Shown here in pieces: positions 32,167 to 47,100 of a stretch of 64,000 bases of DNA. Under the pieces are notes generated by a model that searched no databases, was not told the origin of the DNA, and saw nothing but the letters and a program-made list of their open reading frames with translations. The DNA lies in assembly GCA_024195265.1 (NCBI GenBank), contig JAJLRJ010000014.1, positions 24,681,009-24,745,008 on the forward strand, given 5' to 3'. This stretch comes from Dendrophyllia cribrosa (taxonomy: Eukaryota; Cnidaria; Anthozoa; Scleractinia; Dendrophylliidae). Both the position numbers and the translations under genes were made by a program. The number at the start of each line of letters is the position of its first letter. Position 1 is the stretch's first letter.

Positions 32167-35100
32167 CTGAGAACAAACGACAAAGAAAAAAGGCATTTTA
32201 TTACAACTATAAATATTTGCTTAAAATCATTCGGCATGTTTTGGGTCAATTGCAATGTCATGCATTTAGTTTTACGACTTTCTCTTCAACAAACTGTGTC
32301 ACCGTCAAACCTTGAAAAACAGTCGTATAGACGTGGATAGATAGATTATTAAAACTTAAAAAAGTGACGTCTTAACGTTGGCAACAAATAAAACTAAAAG
32401 TGATTTCTCCATGCAAAAGGTGACAGAGCAAGTAACATTTACTTGTTGCCAACTGAGGTATCTAAGGAGCTTCACCCGCGATTGAGCACACAGCCGAGGA
32501 AAAAGTTCTAATGATAAAAACAGCTCCAACCAATTAAGTTAAGCTTCGTTTTCTTACAGAAAAGTAACCCCATGACCACGGTATTTGCTCCAAGAACCAG
32601 TATGTTGAATATGACAGCGTCCATATAAGAGTTGTTCGAAGAGGGTACGTTCTCTGCAGGAATCTTACTCACAGCACCAATACCCAAGTTAACAACGGTA
32701 ACGGCAAGAGATGCCGTCATCAATCTGTTCTCGAAAACGTCTTGTATGGGCTGGATCCAGGCAAAAAGTACCCCATACATCCCACCAATGACCCAAGCTA
32801 AACCAATATATGACCTGGTTTCTTGTCCCATGAGGATGAGACCAGAAGTAATTATTACTTTACGGGACATCTCAACGAGCTCCCAATACCACGAAAGACC
32901 TTTGTAGTTTTCGAAGAGAAAACGCAACCCTGTGATTATTTCGGTATCTGGGCCTGGATCATCAGATGAGTCGTCGTCCGCGGTGGCTATTATTACTCTT
33001 CGATGTCTCCAAAGGGCGATGAATGTGGCCACTGGAAGGGCGATGATATAGAAAGCGGAAATATATCCCACGATTACCAGCTGGTTGTACCTTGAATTTT
33101 GGCATTGTATGCTGTAATCTGCTTTGAGGTATTTGGAACACGTTTCATCTTCTTGGTCCTGGCAAATTCGCTGGCAAGTTATTGGCAAGACAGATGCCGT
33201 TTTAGAGCAAGTGCTGAGGTATGTTACGTACAGGACAAAAAACAAATTTCTGTAAACAACTTCTTTTGCCTCGGAAACTTTACTTAACTTTTCTTCCTCC
33301 TGCAGCGATGGATTCCTTGAGATGATAAGTTTACGCACTCCATATAGTACTCCAGCAAAGCCAATGACAGCAGTATTCACCGACATAATCGCAAACAGGT
33401 TTCCAAAGGCATCTACCTGTAATCCCGGAAAAAGGCAGTGGAGTGGTGCCATCTGAAGCATATTCAGCTGCAATACTGCTGAATACTTGCCGATAACTTG
33501 CAGAGAATCTGGCCATGATATGTACGAAAACGCTTCCAGTAGACCGTAAGTGACCTGATAAAAGCCAATTGCGATCTTGATTTTAGATAAAAACGTGTCT
33601 ATTACAGATCGTTCGTTTTCATCTTTTGTATTCTTTATCTTACTTATCCAGACCGAAACGGCTATGATAACCAATATTATGACAGCAATAATACACAATT
33701 GTCCAGCGATCCAGGTCTCGGATGGGCATCTGTCGCATGTATGCAATTGTTTGTAATATCCAGAACTGCAAACACTACAGAGTGGACCTTTGTATCCAAT
33801 CTTACAAGGAGAATCTAAGCCTCCTCTGCAAGACTCTTCAAGCGGGCATCTGTAAGATATCGGTATCTGATGTCGGTATTGTACATCAGCGTCCCCTAAT
33901 GCAGGTATTGATGTCAAAAGATTTTTAATAAAATACTCGTAACGATCTTTATGAGATTCGTTCCTCCACCTCCACCAATAACCAGGTTTCAAAGAAGCGT
34001 AATCATCCTTGCATTCCATTCCTTCTTCGCATTTTCGACATTCCTTAAACATATGCGTTCGATAATATTGTTTCAAGCATGGGCAGCCACGAAGACCAGC
34101 AAAGGCATCTGTCTCTGTACCTGTGAAAGATTGAAGTTCGGAGAGATTTTTTTGTTAGAAATACTCACCAGAGACGAGAAGACGAGACTAAAATTTGTCA
34201 ATGAGGATTAAAATGGATCCCCATTTATACCAATTTTTAACATATATTTACTTTATTTATGGTATATATGGTATAAGAAACACTTTTCCCTGTGGATCGC
34301 ATTGAACCGGTATGATGTCATGGGTGGATAGTCGGACTACAGACCTATCCTTGCTTCTTACTATGAATTTACTTTGTCAAATATTTTCGCTTTCAACACA
34401 GGTGTAAATAAGGTACAAGTGAACAATAAGGCCTTGCGTAAGTGGATTGAGGAAGGAGTGGAGTGGAGTGGAGTGATGGTGGCGGAGAAGCGGCAGTTGT
34501 CAGTTGTGATAGAACAGGAGTCCAGTTCCTTTTGCCACAGAAAGCGGGTTAGATGACAAAAGTGAGCCAAAATCAATAGGCTGCTGACATTAACCATATC
34601 ACAAAAACGCATCATTAAGTGTTGAACGTAAAATGTAGTTTGTGCAGAGCTAAAAGGAACACATTATAATGTTTTTGTTATCGAAAGGGGATATTATATC
34701 AAATCTTCAAGTCGATTTGTTAAATTTTATGCATTATATAAATAGTTTTCAGCCTTTTTTACCATCTATTTTTCGAATGTGTGAAATTTGTTAATACTTT
34801 CGTCCAGTTTGTTGGATCGATTGGTGAAAACAACAACTCTATCGTATCACAATATCTCTGGAAAAGAAATAAAGCTTGAAAACGTCAACTGTACTGTGTA
34901 GGCGAACGTGTTATACAAACAATTCCGAAGTCGTAATGCATTGCTCTGATATTTTCAGAGCAAATTCAAGTTTTACAATGGACATTTGCTGGTAAACTTT
35001 GATAAAATGATATTTTTTGGTTGAAGGATGAAACATCAGGGTGTATGTATATCCTTTTTGTGTTACTATATGTTTGGAGCTTCAACCAGCGGTTGGAACA

Positions 35101-38100
35101 CGTTGATATATTTCATTAGCATTTTTCATTAACATAGAATAGTCATATAATTGTATATTAGTTTAACAGTTTAGGTAACGATAGTCTAAAAATACGTCGA
35201 GAACTTTTTAGAGTGGGAGCGGTTCTAACTGTATCAGATTTACAGTTCCAAGTTAAAATACAGTCATTGAGAACAAACTGTTTCTTTACTTCTTTACTTG
35301 GTTAGAAGAATTGAAAATGAACCTTAATATTTGCTTGATTAGTGTAGGAGTTTACCTAAGGGGCAAGTTTTGCAATCTTGAGATTGCGTTCCCGGTGCTT
35401 TATCAAAGGCAACAAAGGAACCATTTGGACATTTCTTGCAGCTTGTACCGACGAACCCAACATCATCCGAGTAATATCCACCTGAAAACAAAGCACAACG
35501 GAATGTATACCTTGGTGCACGCTAAACAGTTAAAAGGAGACCGACAAAACTGACTGACTTAGTAAATTTATAAAATCAGGTGCTAATTGCCGGTAATGAA
35601 ATCATATAATAAAGTACGGTTTGGTATTAACTGAGTTGGTTAAGTAAATAGGCCACCGTAGACGTTGAATTAAGCCCATACTTTTCCTTATTCACTTTAA
35701 CGATGTGCACAGTCCCCTTCGTTATTCTTAAATCATCACCTATGCAAATGACACAGTTATTTTTACATCTTCAAGTGACATCGATGTCATACAAAACAGC
35801 CTCACCCACTGACTTGAATAATCTCTCTAGCTGGACTCGTGACAACGAACTTATCATCAGTCTGAAGAAAGGAAAAAACTGAGGTGATGCTGTTTGGTAC
35901 CGGTAAGCGGTTAAATCTTTTTTATGGAAGTCAACTTAAGCTCTCGGTAAATGGTTCTCCCATCAACACTACAACAAGTTACAAGTACCTCGGCGTACAT
36001 CTGGACCCGACACTAAATTTTGATACTCATTTTCAAGAAGTTTACAAGAAAGTAGCAGGAAGAGTCAACCTGTTACGGCGTTTTCGCTCTAGTATTGATG
36101 TTTTCAGTGCCCATCGAATCTACAGAACGATGTTTATGCCGGTACTAACAAATTGTGGCCATAACAGGCTTGGATGGGCAGAGTAACTTAAACGCATGAT
36201 CCGCTGCATTGAGAACAGAAGCCTCGAAATTATTTCCCCAAAATCAGGCCAGTCCGCGAAACTGTGATCTTCGATGTTTATCAATCAACAACTTTTTAAA
36301 TAAGAGAGCGTGCTCTCTTTTCTTGGACTGCAAACGCAAACACTAGAAACTACAGAAAAACAGTAAAACTTCCCAAGATCAAACTTGATTTCGCACGCCG
36401 TAGCTTTTATTTTTTAGGTGAATCGATTTTTATTTCGCTACCTTTAAGTTTAAGAAACATCGACTCTAGAATATCAGTTTAAGAAAGCGCTAGACGATTT
36501 TTACTTGTAAGCTTTTATTGAATTGGATTTTTAATATTTTTAACTAGAGTTTTCTTATTTAGCTTGTAAGCGCTAGACGATTTTTACTTGTAAGATTTTA
36601 TTGAGTTTTTAATGTTTTTAACTAGAGTTTTTTTTATTAAGTATGTATCTTAGTACATGATTTCCCTAATATGTATATCTTTTTTAGTTAGCAGTACCCC
36701 GTTAATAACAGTACTATAGTACTGAGCCCGGTTGTTCAAAAGGTGGATAGCGCTATCCACCGAATAAATCACTATCCAGCGGATAACACAAAGGATTTTG
36801 TTAAGACTTATACACTGGATAGTGATTTATCCGGTGGATAGCGCTATCCACCTTTTAAACAACCGGGGCCTGAAGAGTTATCCTGGATAAATATTCGATT
36901 ATTGTTATTATTATTATTATTATTATTATTAATATTAACATAAGTTTGTATGATACCTGGAGGACATGGTGTACATCGCTTTGCGCCTTGAGAAGAAGAG
37001 TTCGAAAATGTTCCCACGGGACATGGAAGAAAGTATTGAGTGTTGCCCTCACGCTTATCCGGTATTTCTCTGTATCCTGAACCTTTGAGTGCAGATACAA
37101 ATTCACGATTCTCTCCAGAAGTAGCAAGTGCGACTTCAATAGCATCCGTTTCCGAATTGATAGGATTCCTAGAGTATAGAAAATTTAATTATGTGTTTAT
37201 AACAAGCATAAACATTTTTTTTTTCATCATTAACATCTTTGTACTTCATTATGCTACTTTTGTCAAGGTTGCTTGGTCAAGAAATAAAATTAATCAGCAC
37301 TGACGACAACTGTGAAATCAGGTTTAAACTTTTCGGGCTTGCGCTCTTTTAATATTGAAAAGACCAAAATCGTGCTTCCCTTTTCTATTATCCCAGAGCG
37401 AAAGATGGTTTAGTCTATGCTATTTGACAAGCAGCGACCTATGATGTTGCCACGTATGGAGTTATATGACTGCTCGAGTAAAGAAATCTGTCAATCAAAC
37501 AAGACACGTTAAATGAATGGGGTTAGTTTCTAGAGAAACTGTGGTGCTGCGTCGGTGGGGGGATGAAACACGAGAATTTAGTTTTATCGACTGAGTCGAT
37601 AAGGTAAATTGACCACCGTAAAAAGATTCAAATAGCTGACGTTTCGAGCGCTAGCACTTCGTCGGAGCGAATCGATTCGCTCCGACGAAGGGCTAGCGCT
37701 CGAAACGTCAGCTATTTGAATCTTTTTACGGTGGTCAATTTACCTTATCGACTCAGTCGATAAAACTAAGTTCTCGTAAGACACGTTAAAAGCATGCGCA
37801 ACCGATTGTTCCGGCTTGTCCGATTTTTGTGTTCGCTCTTCTCGACATTTTGAAATGCGGGTTGTTACGTGAAGTTTTCACCATAAAAACTGAAGACAAA
37901 GGGTCCGTACGCAATAGGCGAATTTTTGTTCATTTTGCAAAAATATTTGTCATAATTTCGCTTCTACAAGTGCGGACGGTGATTTTTTTTCCCACCAAAT
38001 TTTGTCAAGCCGCACCAAACTTCAAAGGCGCCGTCGTCCTGCCTCGAAGCACGACAAATTTTTGTCAAGCGGAGACAAACTTTGTCGAGATTTTTGGTAG

Positions 38101-41100
38101 CGCCAAATAAATTTTGTCAGCTAGTGCGAACGGTACCAAAGACAGTGAACTTTTAGTTACCTGTAGTTTTTCTGTTGCTATTATTTTGCGTGACAATACA
38201 AGTGGATTTCGATGACTGTGCATCTGGACCAAAAGATTTTGGCATGGACTGTCGAAGCACTGTCAAAGCACTGTCAAAACTCATTTCGTCTTTGTATAAG
38301 TAATGTATTTGAGTCTTTCCTTTTAAACATTGCCGTATCAGTACGACAACTGAGATGAAAAGAGCGAAGAAAGAGTATTTTTACGATATTAGTGAGCTGT
38401 CTGGTGCTAATGCATTGTGATTTTAACCCCGGTGAAGGGTCGATACACGAAAAGTTTTTTCTAGCGCAGGATTTGTATTCTTGAAACCAGCTCAGTACGT
38501 CTTATCTTTATCTTTAAGGAGAAAGCACCCCCACCCCCTGGAGCAGCTATATCAAACAATCGAAGGAGTGTTTTATCGGGTGTGTGTTTTATCTCGAAAT
38601 TCGGAGTTCGAGAACTAAACACTCCGATAAGTGTCATTGTACCATTCCTCTTCTCCAGGGGTCAATTTAATAAAACTTTTACACTTGTAATTTACAAGTG
38701 TAGGTATTGTTTTCTACCTTTGAAACAATGGCTACGCTTGTAAATTACACTTGTAAATGTTTTATTAAAGTGACTCCAGGTTAGAAATCCTAATAAAACA
38801 CTCTTCCTTGTGTTGTACTGACAGATATATTGTGCAACGTCTTCGACCGTTGGAAACAAATTTCAATGTTCCAAGAGTTCTGTTTTTTATAAACCTGAAA
38901 AATAAAATTCAGTCATAAATTATCAAGGAAGACCTTTTCGTGTCACTTGTCATGCATCAAAATAATTAAACCTCCCATATGACAACAAAACCGTCAAACA
39001 TCCTATTGAAAAACAACGTCGAACGTGACAAAATTATATAGTGAAACTCGAAAGCTAAAATTTGTTTTGAAATAGTGACCACGATAATGTCGCCATCTCT
39101 CTCTCAGTCATTACAGCTATAACTATACATAATTGATTCTAATTTTTTTGGCAAACAAAACGTGTAACACACGTGTACATGTAACGTAGGTCTAGTATTG
39201 TTGCTTTGCTGACAAAACTTTTTTAACGCAAGCACACAACGATTGTTTTGCCAACTGAACTATTTACTGTTGGTGTTTACTATTTTTGGTGTTTGACTAT
39301 TTTTGGTTCAAAATAACAAAATGTCTTCTTGACAGGTGATTCTAGATGGATTCAAATAGGTTTTGCTTTTGTTTACCCCTTCAAAAAGTAAAAATTGATA
39401 CGTTACAGATTCGAATCTAGACCACGGAGACCTGTGATAGAGTCCAGGCTCAATTTCTTTAGATATGTCCGTAGTAAATATCTGACAGAAAGAAACAGAA
39501 CTTCTTCTTGAAAGGCGTTTAAAATTGTGTAGCCTTCACCCAACTCCCCTTGTTCATAGAAACAGCGGTTAAGTTCCATTGCTGAGCTATTTTAAAGCTG
39601 CAAGCAATTAAGGCATTTAGTCACGAGTTAGTCAAAATACGTTTTACCACCTTACGCCCTTTCTTACACGAAAAGTGATATCAAAATCGATAGGTCTTAA
39701 GAAATATCTTTCCATGTAAAACCTCTAAATGCCAGACTTTTACGAAAGTCATGCATCATTCGCGAAAAAAAAAATAATTTGCTGGAAAAAGAAATAAATA
39801 ACAGAAACTCTTAGTATATAATATTTAAAATCGACTACAACGAGTTTTTCAAATTGCCCATCTAAAGAGAAATGTTCTTGGATGTTACTTTTTGTGAAAG
39901 AGTTGGCTATTGGTCATCCTTGTAAGGCACAATAATAAAGTGTATTATCGTTTCTCTCGACGTTTCGACTGATTACTGCTAGTCTTTATCAGCCGATGAG
40001 GTCAACTGACTACTGACGCGTCACATAAGTATCACGATGGTTGGTTGTGGTTGGTGGAACTCGGTCTTCATTATTCCGCTGAGAAGCTGTTCTATTATTT
40101 TTAAGTAACAATGCGTGTAAGAACTAGGCAATCCTCTATTGTTCTGCGGCATTTCGCTTTCCCCACATACGATTGTTTAGATTTTCTTACTGAGAATGCA
40201 TCAACCTATGGACAACACGTTTTTGAAATAAAATGTACTGAAACTTTATTTTAAAGCGATAATTCTTTTGTGTTACAAGATTTTATCCAATCGTGAGACT
40301 CCAAACAATGGCCAAGAAAGGCTTCTAATTTTCCATGTTTCCCACATAGAAATTTGCTGCATTAAAACTCAGAATAGTTTTCACTAAAAGGGAATCAATA
40401 AGTAAACAAGAGAGAAATAAATGCGCTACCTGATGGAGTGATAGTAGATTTTCATGTTTTAGCCAATGAGGTGGACCATTTCAACAATACCACAATTAAC
40501 ACCTTTCTGCATTCCTTGCCATTGGGTTGCCTAGTTCTTACTAGGACCATTACTTAAATTACATTACTTTATGTGTTTTTTTACATAACTTACATTGCTA
40601 AAGGGTATTCTTCGCCGACTCTAAATGCCTCTGGTTCTATTGTCTTTATAGGGTTATCTGACAACATTCTTCGTAGTTAAGAGAAAGAAATACTGGTAGT
40701 TAGCTACAGTTAGTTTCATTGTGTTGGGTAACTTGTTTATTATGTGGGCATTGGTCACATTACCCTTGCAAAAATATCTGTATTGTAAAACTGCTTTTAA
40801 ACGTTCGTAAAACTACTTATTTTAAAACATCGTATTCAGCCACGGGGGACAAACGGCTCCTTTCCTTACGAATAGATTTCAGTGATATAGTTTTATTAAT
40901 CAAGACTCTTCCTTCACAATTAATTTTTTTAACTAGTTTCTTTTGGCCACCCAAACTAGAAAATGTGCATCCGTGCATGTACTTGAAACTGAGGAATATC
41001 TCTGGGTAGAACTGAAAGAATAAACACAGCTATGAAAAGGACGATGTTTCCTTCCATCCATCAGCGGACGACGGAAAAAGCTAGGACTCCTTACCATTGT

Positions 41101-44100
41101 TAAAAGTGGCATGGCGTGCTACAGGTGAAAACACCAGACTTAATCAGTGGAGTAGAGACACTGGCTGTCTCCTTTGAAAATATAAAAAAAATAGATGTGA
41201 AAAAAGCCTTGCCAACAAAAGGGTAACGAAAATACGTCATCATTCCTCTTCTTTCAAACGACAAACGTGTGTTTGGGTGGTACGCAGGCAAACATGGCCA
41301 CATCAACTTATTTAGAGTTGAGAACAAGGGTTACGAAGACTCATTACTGTGGATCAGAAAAGCACCTTAAGAGAAGAAAGTGTAATCATCACTCAGTTAG
41401 GTCTCTGTTTTGTAAAAGGAGTTTAAAAGTTAACGATTCTTAATTGGTTCCATTCAGTGCAACAGTCACAACTATGTACATACGTATACCTGGACATCTG
41501 GCACTGGAACTGCAATCTGTTGGTTACATAAAATTTCACCCAAGTAATATACGTAACCGATTAAGGGAGACAATTTCATAATACCGAATGTCTAGACAAA
41601 CTTGGTAGTCCTTAGAGCGGCTAATTAACAGTTATAGTGCGAAAGCGTGCGCCATATCACCTGATTCCTAGCCGACGAGGCTATAGGTTAAAATCAGATG
41701 ATATTACGCAAGGTTAGGCACTATAACCGTTTTTTTCAAACACTCATTAATAATTCATAAGCATATTAGCATATCACACGACGCAAATCCATCACGTGCA
41801 TGGACCTTTATACCTGGTAATCTGTAGTCATTCTGAAAAGCCGGGTGGCGGATTTGATTTCAGTCCCAGGGGAGTGCGGGACTGATTGTATTTTACCTCA
41901 TTAGTATTCTTTATATAAAAAGTTACTCTCATTAGTATTCTTTACATAAAGAATACTAATGAGAGCAACTTTTTATATAAAGAATACTAATGAGGTAAAA
42001 TACTGTTCCCTCTGACCAGTTTTTTATTTAAAAATGCAAAAACCTAAAATAAAAACTAAGTAATGAAAAACAACAAATCAACTTTGCAGCAAGGCAACTG
42101 GCACATAAATTTTTAATTTCACCTTTCATGTTAACCAAAAATTGAGCGACTCTGCCGTCATATCAGCCAGATTGGTTTCCAAGTCTTGAATTTGTAAACA
42201 GTCAACGGCAAAACTGCTTTCCTCTTCAGAATCAGCTTTCTTATTTCTTCTCATTACCTGCCACTCTGAAAAAATCTTCACTGACCACTTATTGACGGAA
42301 CGTGTTGACTTTGGCACGGTATTATCTAAGATTTCTTTCTCTTCATCGACCGTTTTGGGTTGACGAAACCGTTGCTTCGAACTCATGTTCTCATACGAGC
42401 TCGTTATTGATTGAAACTTCACATGGCATGCTAATTTTTCCTTTTTGCAAGAGAAATTACAATAACAATAGTTCACAGGTTCATTCAGAAAAACAATTTT
42501 CTTTATTGTTTGCGCCATTGTTTGTGCTCCTTGGGGACACGCTTTTAGCGGTTCGTTTTTGAAGCCGTTCAAAACACTCACAGCACGTGCTTTATCAAGT
42601 CTAAAAATTCTCGCGCTTCGCGCTCGAATTTTTAAACTTGATAAAACACTGCTGTTCGTGTTGTAAACATTACATAATTCAACACATTGATAACAAATCA
42701 CAGTTTCGGGAAAAATTCATTGGGATATACAACCTTTTATAAAGTAAAAAGGCTTACTATTATATTTTACCTCGCGTCATTTCTTACACAACAAGCAGAG
42801 ATTTTTATACGGAGACAGAGTATGTTGCTTCAAAAATTTCAACAGTTTTACCCTTTGTAAAGTGAAGAAATGATCTTGAATTTTTTTTCGGCTTTTTTGC
42901 AATAGACCATTTTACAGTTGTCTTCTTAGTGTCCTGGCCTTTGAGTGCATGCGAGGTTGAAGTTGACCTTGTTATGATACAGACCTTGGAGCTTTTCAGA
43001 TGTAAATTGACCTAGTTAGCATAAGAAAAGCATTATTAACATATGAAAAGTAGGAAGGTTTGTATCAAAGCAAAGTCACCTCCGGCCTCGCTTCCACTCA
43101 AAGGCAAGGTCACCAAGCACACGACTGTAAAATGGACAATTGCTCAAATTGCACACAAAACTGCAAGGATCATTTCTGGTCATTTCTTCACTTTATCTTC
43201 TCTATTTCTATTTCATTTATATATTTCATTTGTCACTTTATCACTTTCTCAGGAACATTTGAATTTACATTGCTCCCTATGTGTATGGCTTCATAGCTCG
43301 GTTGAAAGAGCATCGCACCGGTAACATGGATCCCATGGGTTCAAATTAGATTAGAATTTAAATTACCTGATGTATTTCTTTTTTAAACCGTGTATAAATA
43401 AATAAATAAAGCCCTGATATTTTTTCGCAGGCTTCTTTGCAATTGCTTAAATTGCAAACAAAACTGCGAGGATCAATTCTTCACTTTACACTCTCTATCC
43501 ACAGTTCATTTCATTCATATACTTCATTTATAATTTTACCTTTCGATACTCACATTATTTCGTTGAAACCCGAAACATAAAAAAGGTTCGAATTAACAAA
43601 GGTCCCATTTGGAATATTCACTAATTGGTTGGCGTTTAGAAACCTAAAAGAAAAAACAAGGGGATTTGCTGAAAAAGAGTTTTTAAGTAGCATTTTTAAC
43701 CCGTGAATACGCGCATGCGTAATGAACGGTTTATCGGTAACGAAGACAGATATGCAAATGAGCACTCACTCACTCAATATCTCACTTACTTACTTACTTC
43801 TTCCATCAGCTGTAAACTTAGTGACGTAATGCTTTGTTACGAATGCGTTTCGTAACAAGGACAGCGTGAATCCAGCGATAACAATAACTAATTTGTTGTA
43901 AACGAATATAAACAACAATAAGCTTAAAGATGTTTCGCATTTGCAGTCTTTAATGCAACATTAAAATCGATCTAAAAGGATTTTTCAACCGAGACACGCG
44001 TTTTGATGCGTATCTACCTTGAATTAAGACGCAGTCTCCCTTAGATCCTCATATTGATTTTTGCTCCGGAAATAGATTTCGCTTATAATTTTTCTGTTAA

Positions 44101-47100
44101 ATTCTATTGGTAAGTAAGTCACAAATATGAAATTAGGTCAGAGAAATTCTGCTTTATAAAAATTTCCTGCCGTAAACTTTCCGCGCCCCCTACTGTCTTC
44201 GAAACTCAGTGACGAGATCGTGAATTTTGCCAAAACTACAGCTATTCGCTATGGACAAAATAGTTCACTTGAAACCTTCAAATTTGCTAGCTCTAAACAG
44301 TGACCCTTTATCTTAATAATCAGACGAATTGTAATCATAAACACTAATTAGTATAATAAAACCGAGGATACAAAGTTTATCCATTTTGGGCACTTATCGC
44401 AACATGCGATTTGACCCAAATTATGCAGGGGAGGAAATCTCAAAAGTGATTCGTACTCACAGGCTTTCCTGCATATCAAAGGGATAGTTCCATCTATCGG
44501 CTACTAAAATCTGTTAAAACATTTGGCCGTCATCCAGTTGTTGGTCCGCAAGTGATGGCTGAACTTGTGCTACTCAGCTAAACACGGCCATATTTCCACC
44601 GGACATTTGGTGAACGAATGCCAGTAATAAAACACGAAATACGTTTTTCTTCACCATATAGTTTATTCAGGTACGAAGATCAAAGTTTCTCAACCAATGT
44701 CATCTGAATGGAATCGCTGGATGCGTTTCATTAAAGCAGTCATGCAGCAAGATATTTCTGTTGTCGGCGAAGGGAATTCGCAGTCCGCCATGTTTTCCTA
44801 AACCGCTGGCCAGTTTTTTGTCGACCCACGAACCATATGTTTACGTTTTGCCGCAAGATCAGAACACTCGGCTCGGCGATCATGTTTTCCGGTTTTTCAA
44901 TAAGTATGTATTTTTCTGTCTTTCGACTTAAAGATTGGCAGTCGTTTTTAACATTTCCATATTACATAAGGAACCATGCTTGTTTTTTTTTACGGAAGTC
45001 ACAAAGATTATACGCATCGTAGTAGATTGGATGTTGGACAGATAGTTTTTCGTAAACCTCGTCCACCAGCTGCAACCAATCTTCTTCGTGCACCACGTCT
45101 TCCAAGTCATCTATAGTTGCTTGACGGGAAGATGACGTGTTAGTTTGCTTTCTCTTTAGCACGTACAGTCTTGAAAAGTAGAACTGAACCTGCTTTCTTG
45201 ACAGCCACTCATCTCTCGAGAACAATCGTTTGTTATCTTCTGTCCGGGTATTTCGCATGTCGATAGCAACTTGCTGAGGATCAGCTTTACATCCTGATTC
45301 TTCGCCAGCATCAAATTGCTTTCAATTAATCCCTCACTTTAGAAGAGTACCTTGTTCCACCTCCTCTTGGCTTTTGGAGTGCCCAACCCATTGGAAGGGA
45401 AGAACTGGGAGTGGCCATTGAGGAAATGTCTGATTTCGGCCTAGGATGGTTTTCGGGAATAAGAGTGGAAACCCTTGCCGCCCAGTCACGTCGTAACTTA
45501 TCATAGACCGATTCTTGGCTTGTTTTGTTTTCATGTTGACCACAATCAAGATGACGTTGTAGGGAGTCAAAAGTTTCAAAGCTGAAGTTGCAGCCTTCCT
45601 GGGTGACCTCGTGTACTACATTTTGTTTTCTCCGTTCCTTTGTTGTTTTTTCGAAATACTTTACTAACTAAAGAATCAGACCCCTTCCAACATTTATCTC
45701 TTTAATCCATTGCGTTACGTGACATTCTCAAATATTGTTGGAATAGAAGATGGTTAACACGACCAATTTTGTGCGGCCCGATTTTATTTAAAATTATCTT
45801 TTTTTTTTCTTTACGTTTTAAAAGCCTCTTTTGGAAACTGAAAAACACGAAAACTTTGCACAACTGAAAAAAAAAATGCTTACGCGACCCAACTTGTACA
45901 GGTGTAATAAACATCATCTGTATCTTTTGTGCCATCTGCCAGTTCACGGGATTCTTACAGTGCAAGGAAATTTTCCTTTCTTTGTGATTAGGATACCGAC
46001 CTATCTTCAGAGGTCGCCAATATTTCCATAGATTGTGACGGTGCTTCGGACAGATTGTTAACTTCTCTATGTCCAGTCCAATGCAAGATTGAACTTTCCC
46101 GCCCCAGCTAGTATCAATTCGTATTCCGTCACTTTCGCGCGCGAAAGGTGACAACTCTTTAAATGGTTTGTTACATTGGAAATACACTGAATAAGGGGAA
46201 ACATTTCTTCTTTTCCTCGCGATTCTCCGCATGTTATTTTCCCACTTCCAAAAAATGAACATACAATCGGCCTATTAGATGTGCTCATAATGGTTATTGT
46301 TTGTTTATTAAACACTGAATGGCAAGAGCCAACGGACAACTGCAAAGCTACCGGATCCTGGAGGATTAGTCAGCAAATTTACGACTGAAGTTATAAACAA
46401 AATAAGAAAGGCTGACTGTACAGTTGGGAAAAAAAATTGTATATTTCCAATATTTCGTCAGGCCTTGCACGACGAAATATTGGAAATATACAATGTTTTT
46501 TTTTCCCAACTGTACAGTCAGCCTTTCTTATTTTGTTTGTTTATTGTAGGTATGCTCCGTTGCGATGTATGTGGTCAGCGGCCTAGCTAAATATCTGCCG
46601 ATTTCTATAAAGGATGATAACCTGCTTAAGTTACGTCATAATGCGGAACAAATTGTGCTAATTTACCTTCAATTGAGCAAATTCTAGCCATATTGGTTGT
46701 TTCTTGACCCACCAATGGTCATACAAGAAAAGATATCTTGGCTTTGTTACAGACTTTAGGACGCAACATAAACGAAGGAAATTTTGAATGGAAATGTTGA
46801 AATCAATCTACAATCATTTTGAAATTTCTTTTAAGTCGAAAGACAGAAAATACAACTTGTAGAAAAACTGGAAAACATGATCGCCGAGTGTTTTGATCCG
46901 AATTGCGGCAAAACAAAAACATATGGTTCGTGAGCCGACAAAAAAACTGGCCAGCGGTTTAGGAAAACATGGCGGACTGCGAATTCCCTTCGCCGACAAC
47001 AGAAATATCTTGCTGTATGACTGCTTTAATGAAACGCATCCAGCGATTCCATTCAGATGACATTGGTTGAGAAACTTTGATCTTCGTGCCTGGATAAACT

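Larger units (their letters stand above)
37514..37777. mobile_element. PLE fold-back unit with 13-bp target duplication
   Basis: 264 bp: one terminal-repeat arm (to 37672) meets its inverted, shorter partner (from 37673) with no spacer. Ribozyme-like cores face each other at 37665-37638 (minus) and 37682-37709 (plus). AAGACACGTTAAA flanks it at 37501-37513 and 37778-37790. Non-coding. Lies in the gene B intron. Confidence 0.85.

Noticed and set aside
32074..32340. Plus-strand frames over the gene B exons
   Set aside because: Shadows of the spliced minus-strand gene.
37960..38145. AGTGCGRACGGT pair as terminal inverted repeats
   Set aside because: The two copies are in direct, not inverted, orientation.
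43285..43350. Functional tRNA gene
   Set aside because: The anticodon arm does not fold and the acceptor stem is absent; a SINE head fits better.
46395..46539. CTGACGA...GGAAA words in the hairpin as another hammerhead
   Set aside because: The intervening bases (AATATT) cannot make a proper stem II; the match follows from the palindrome.
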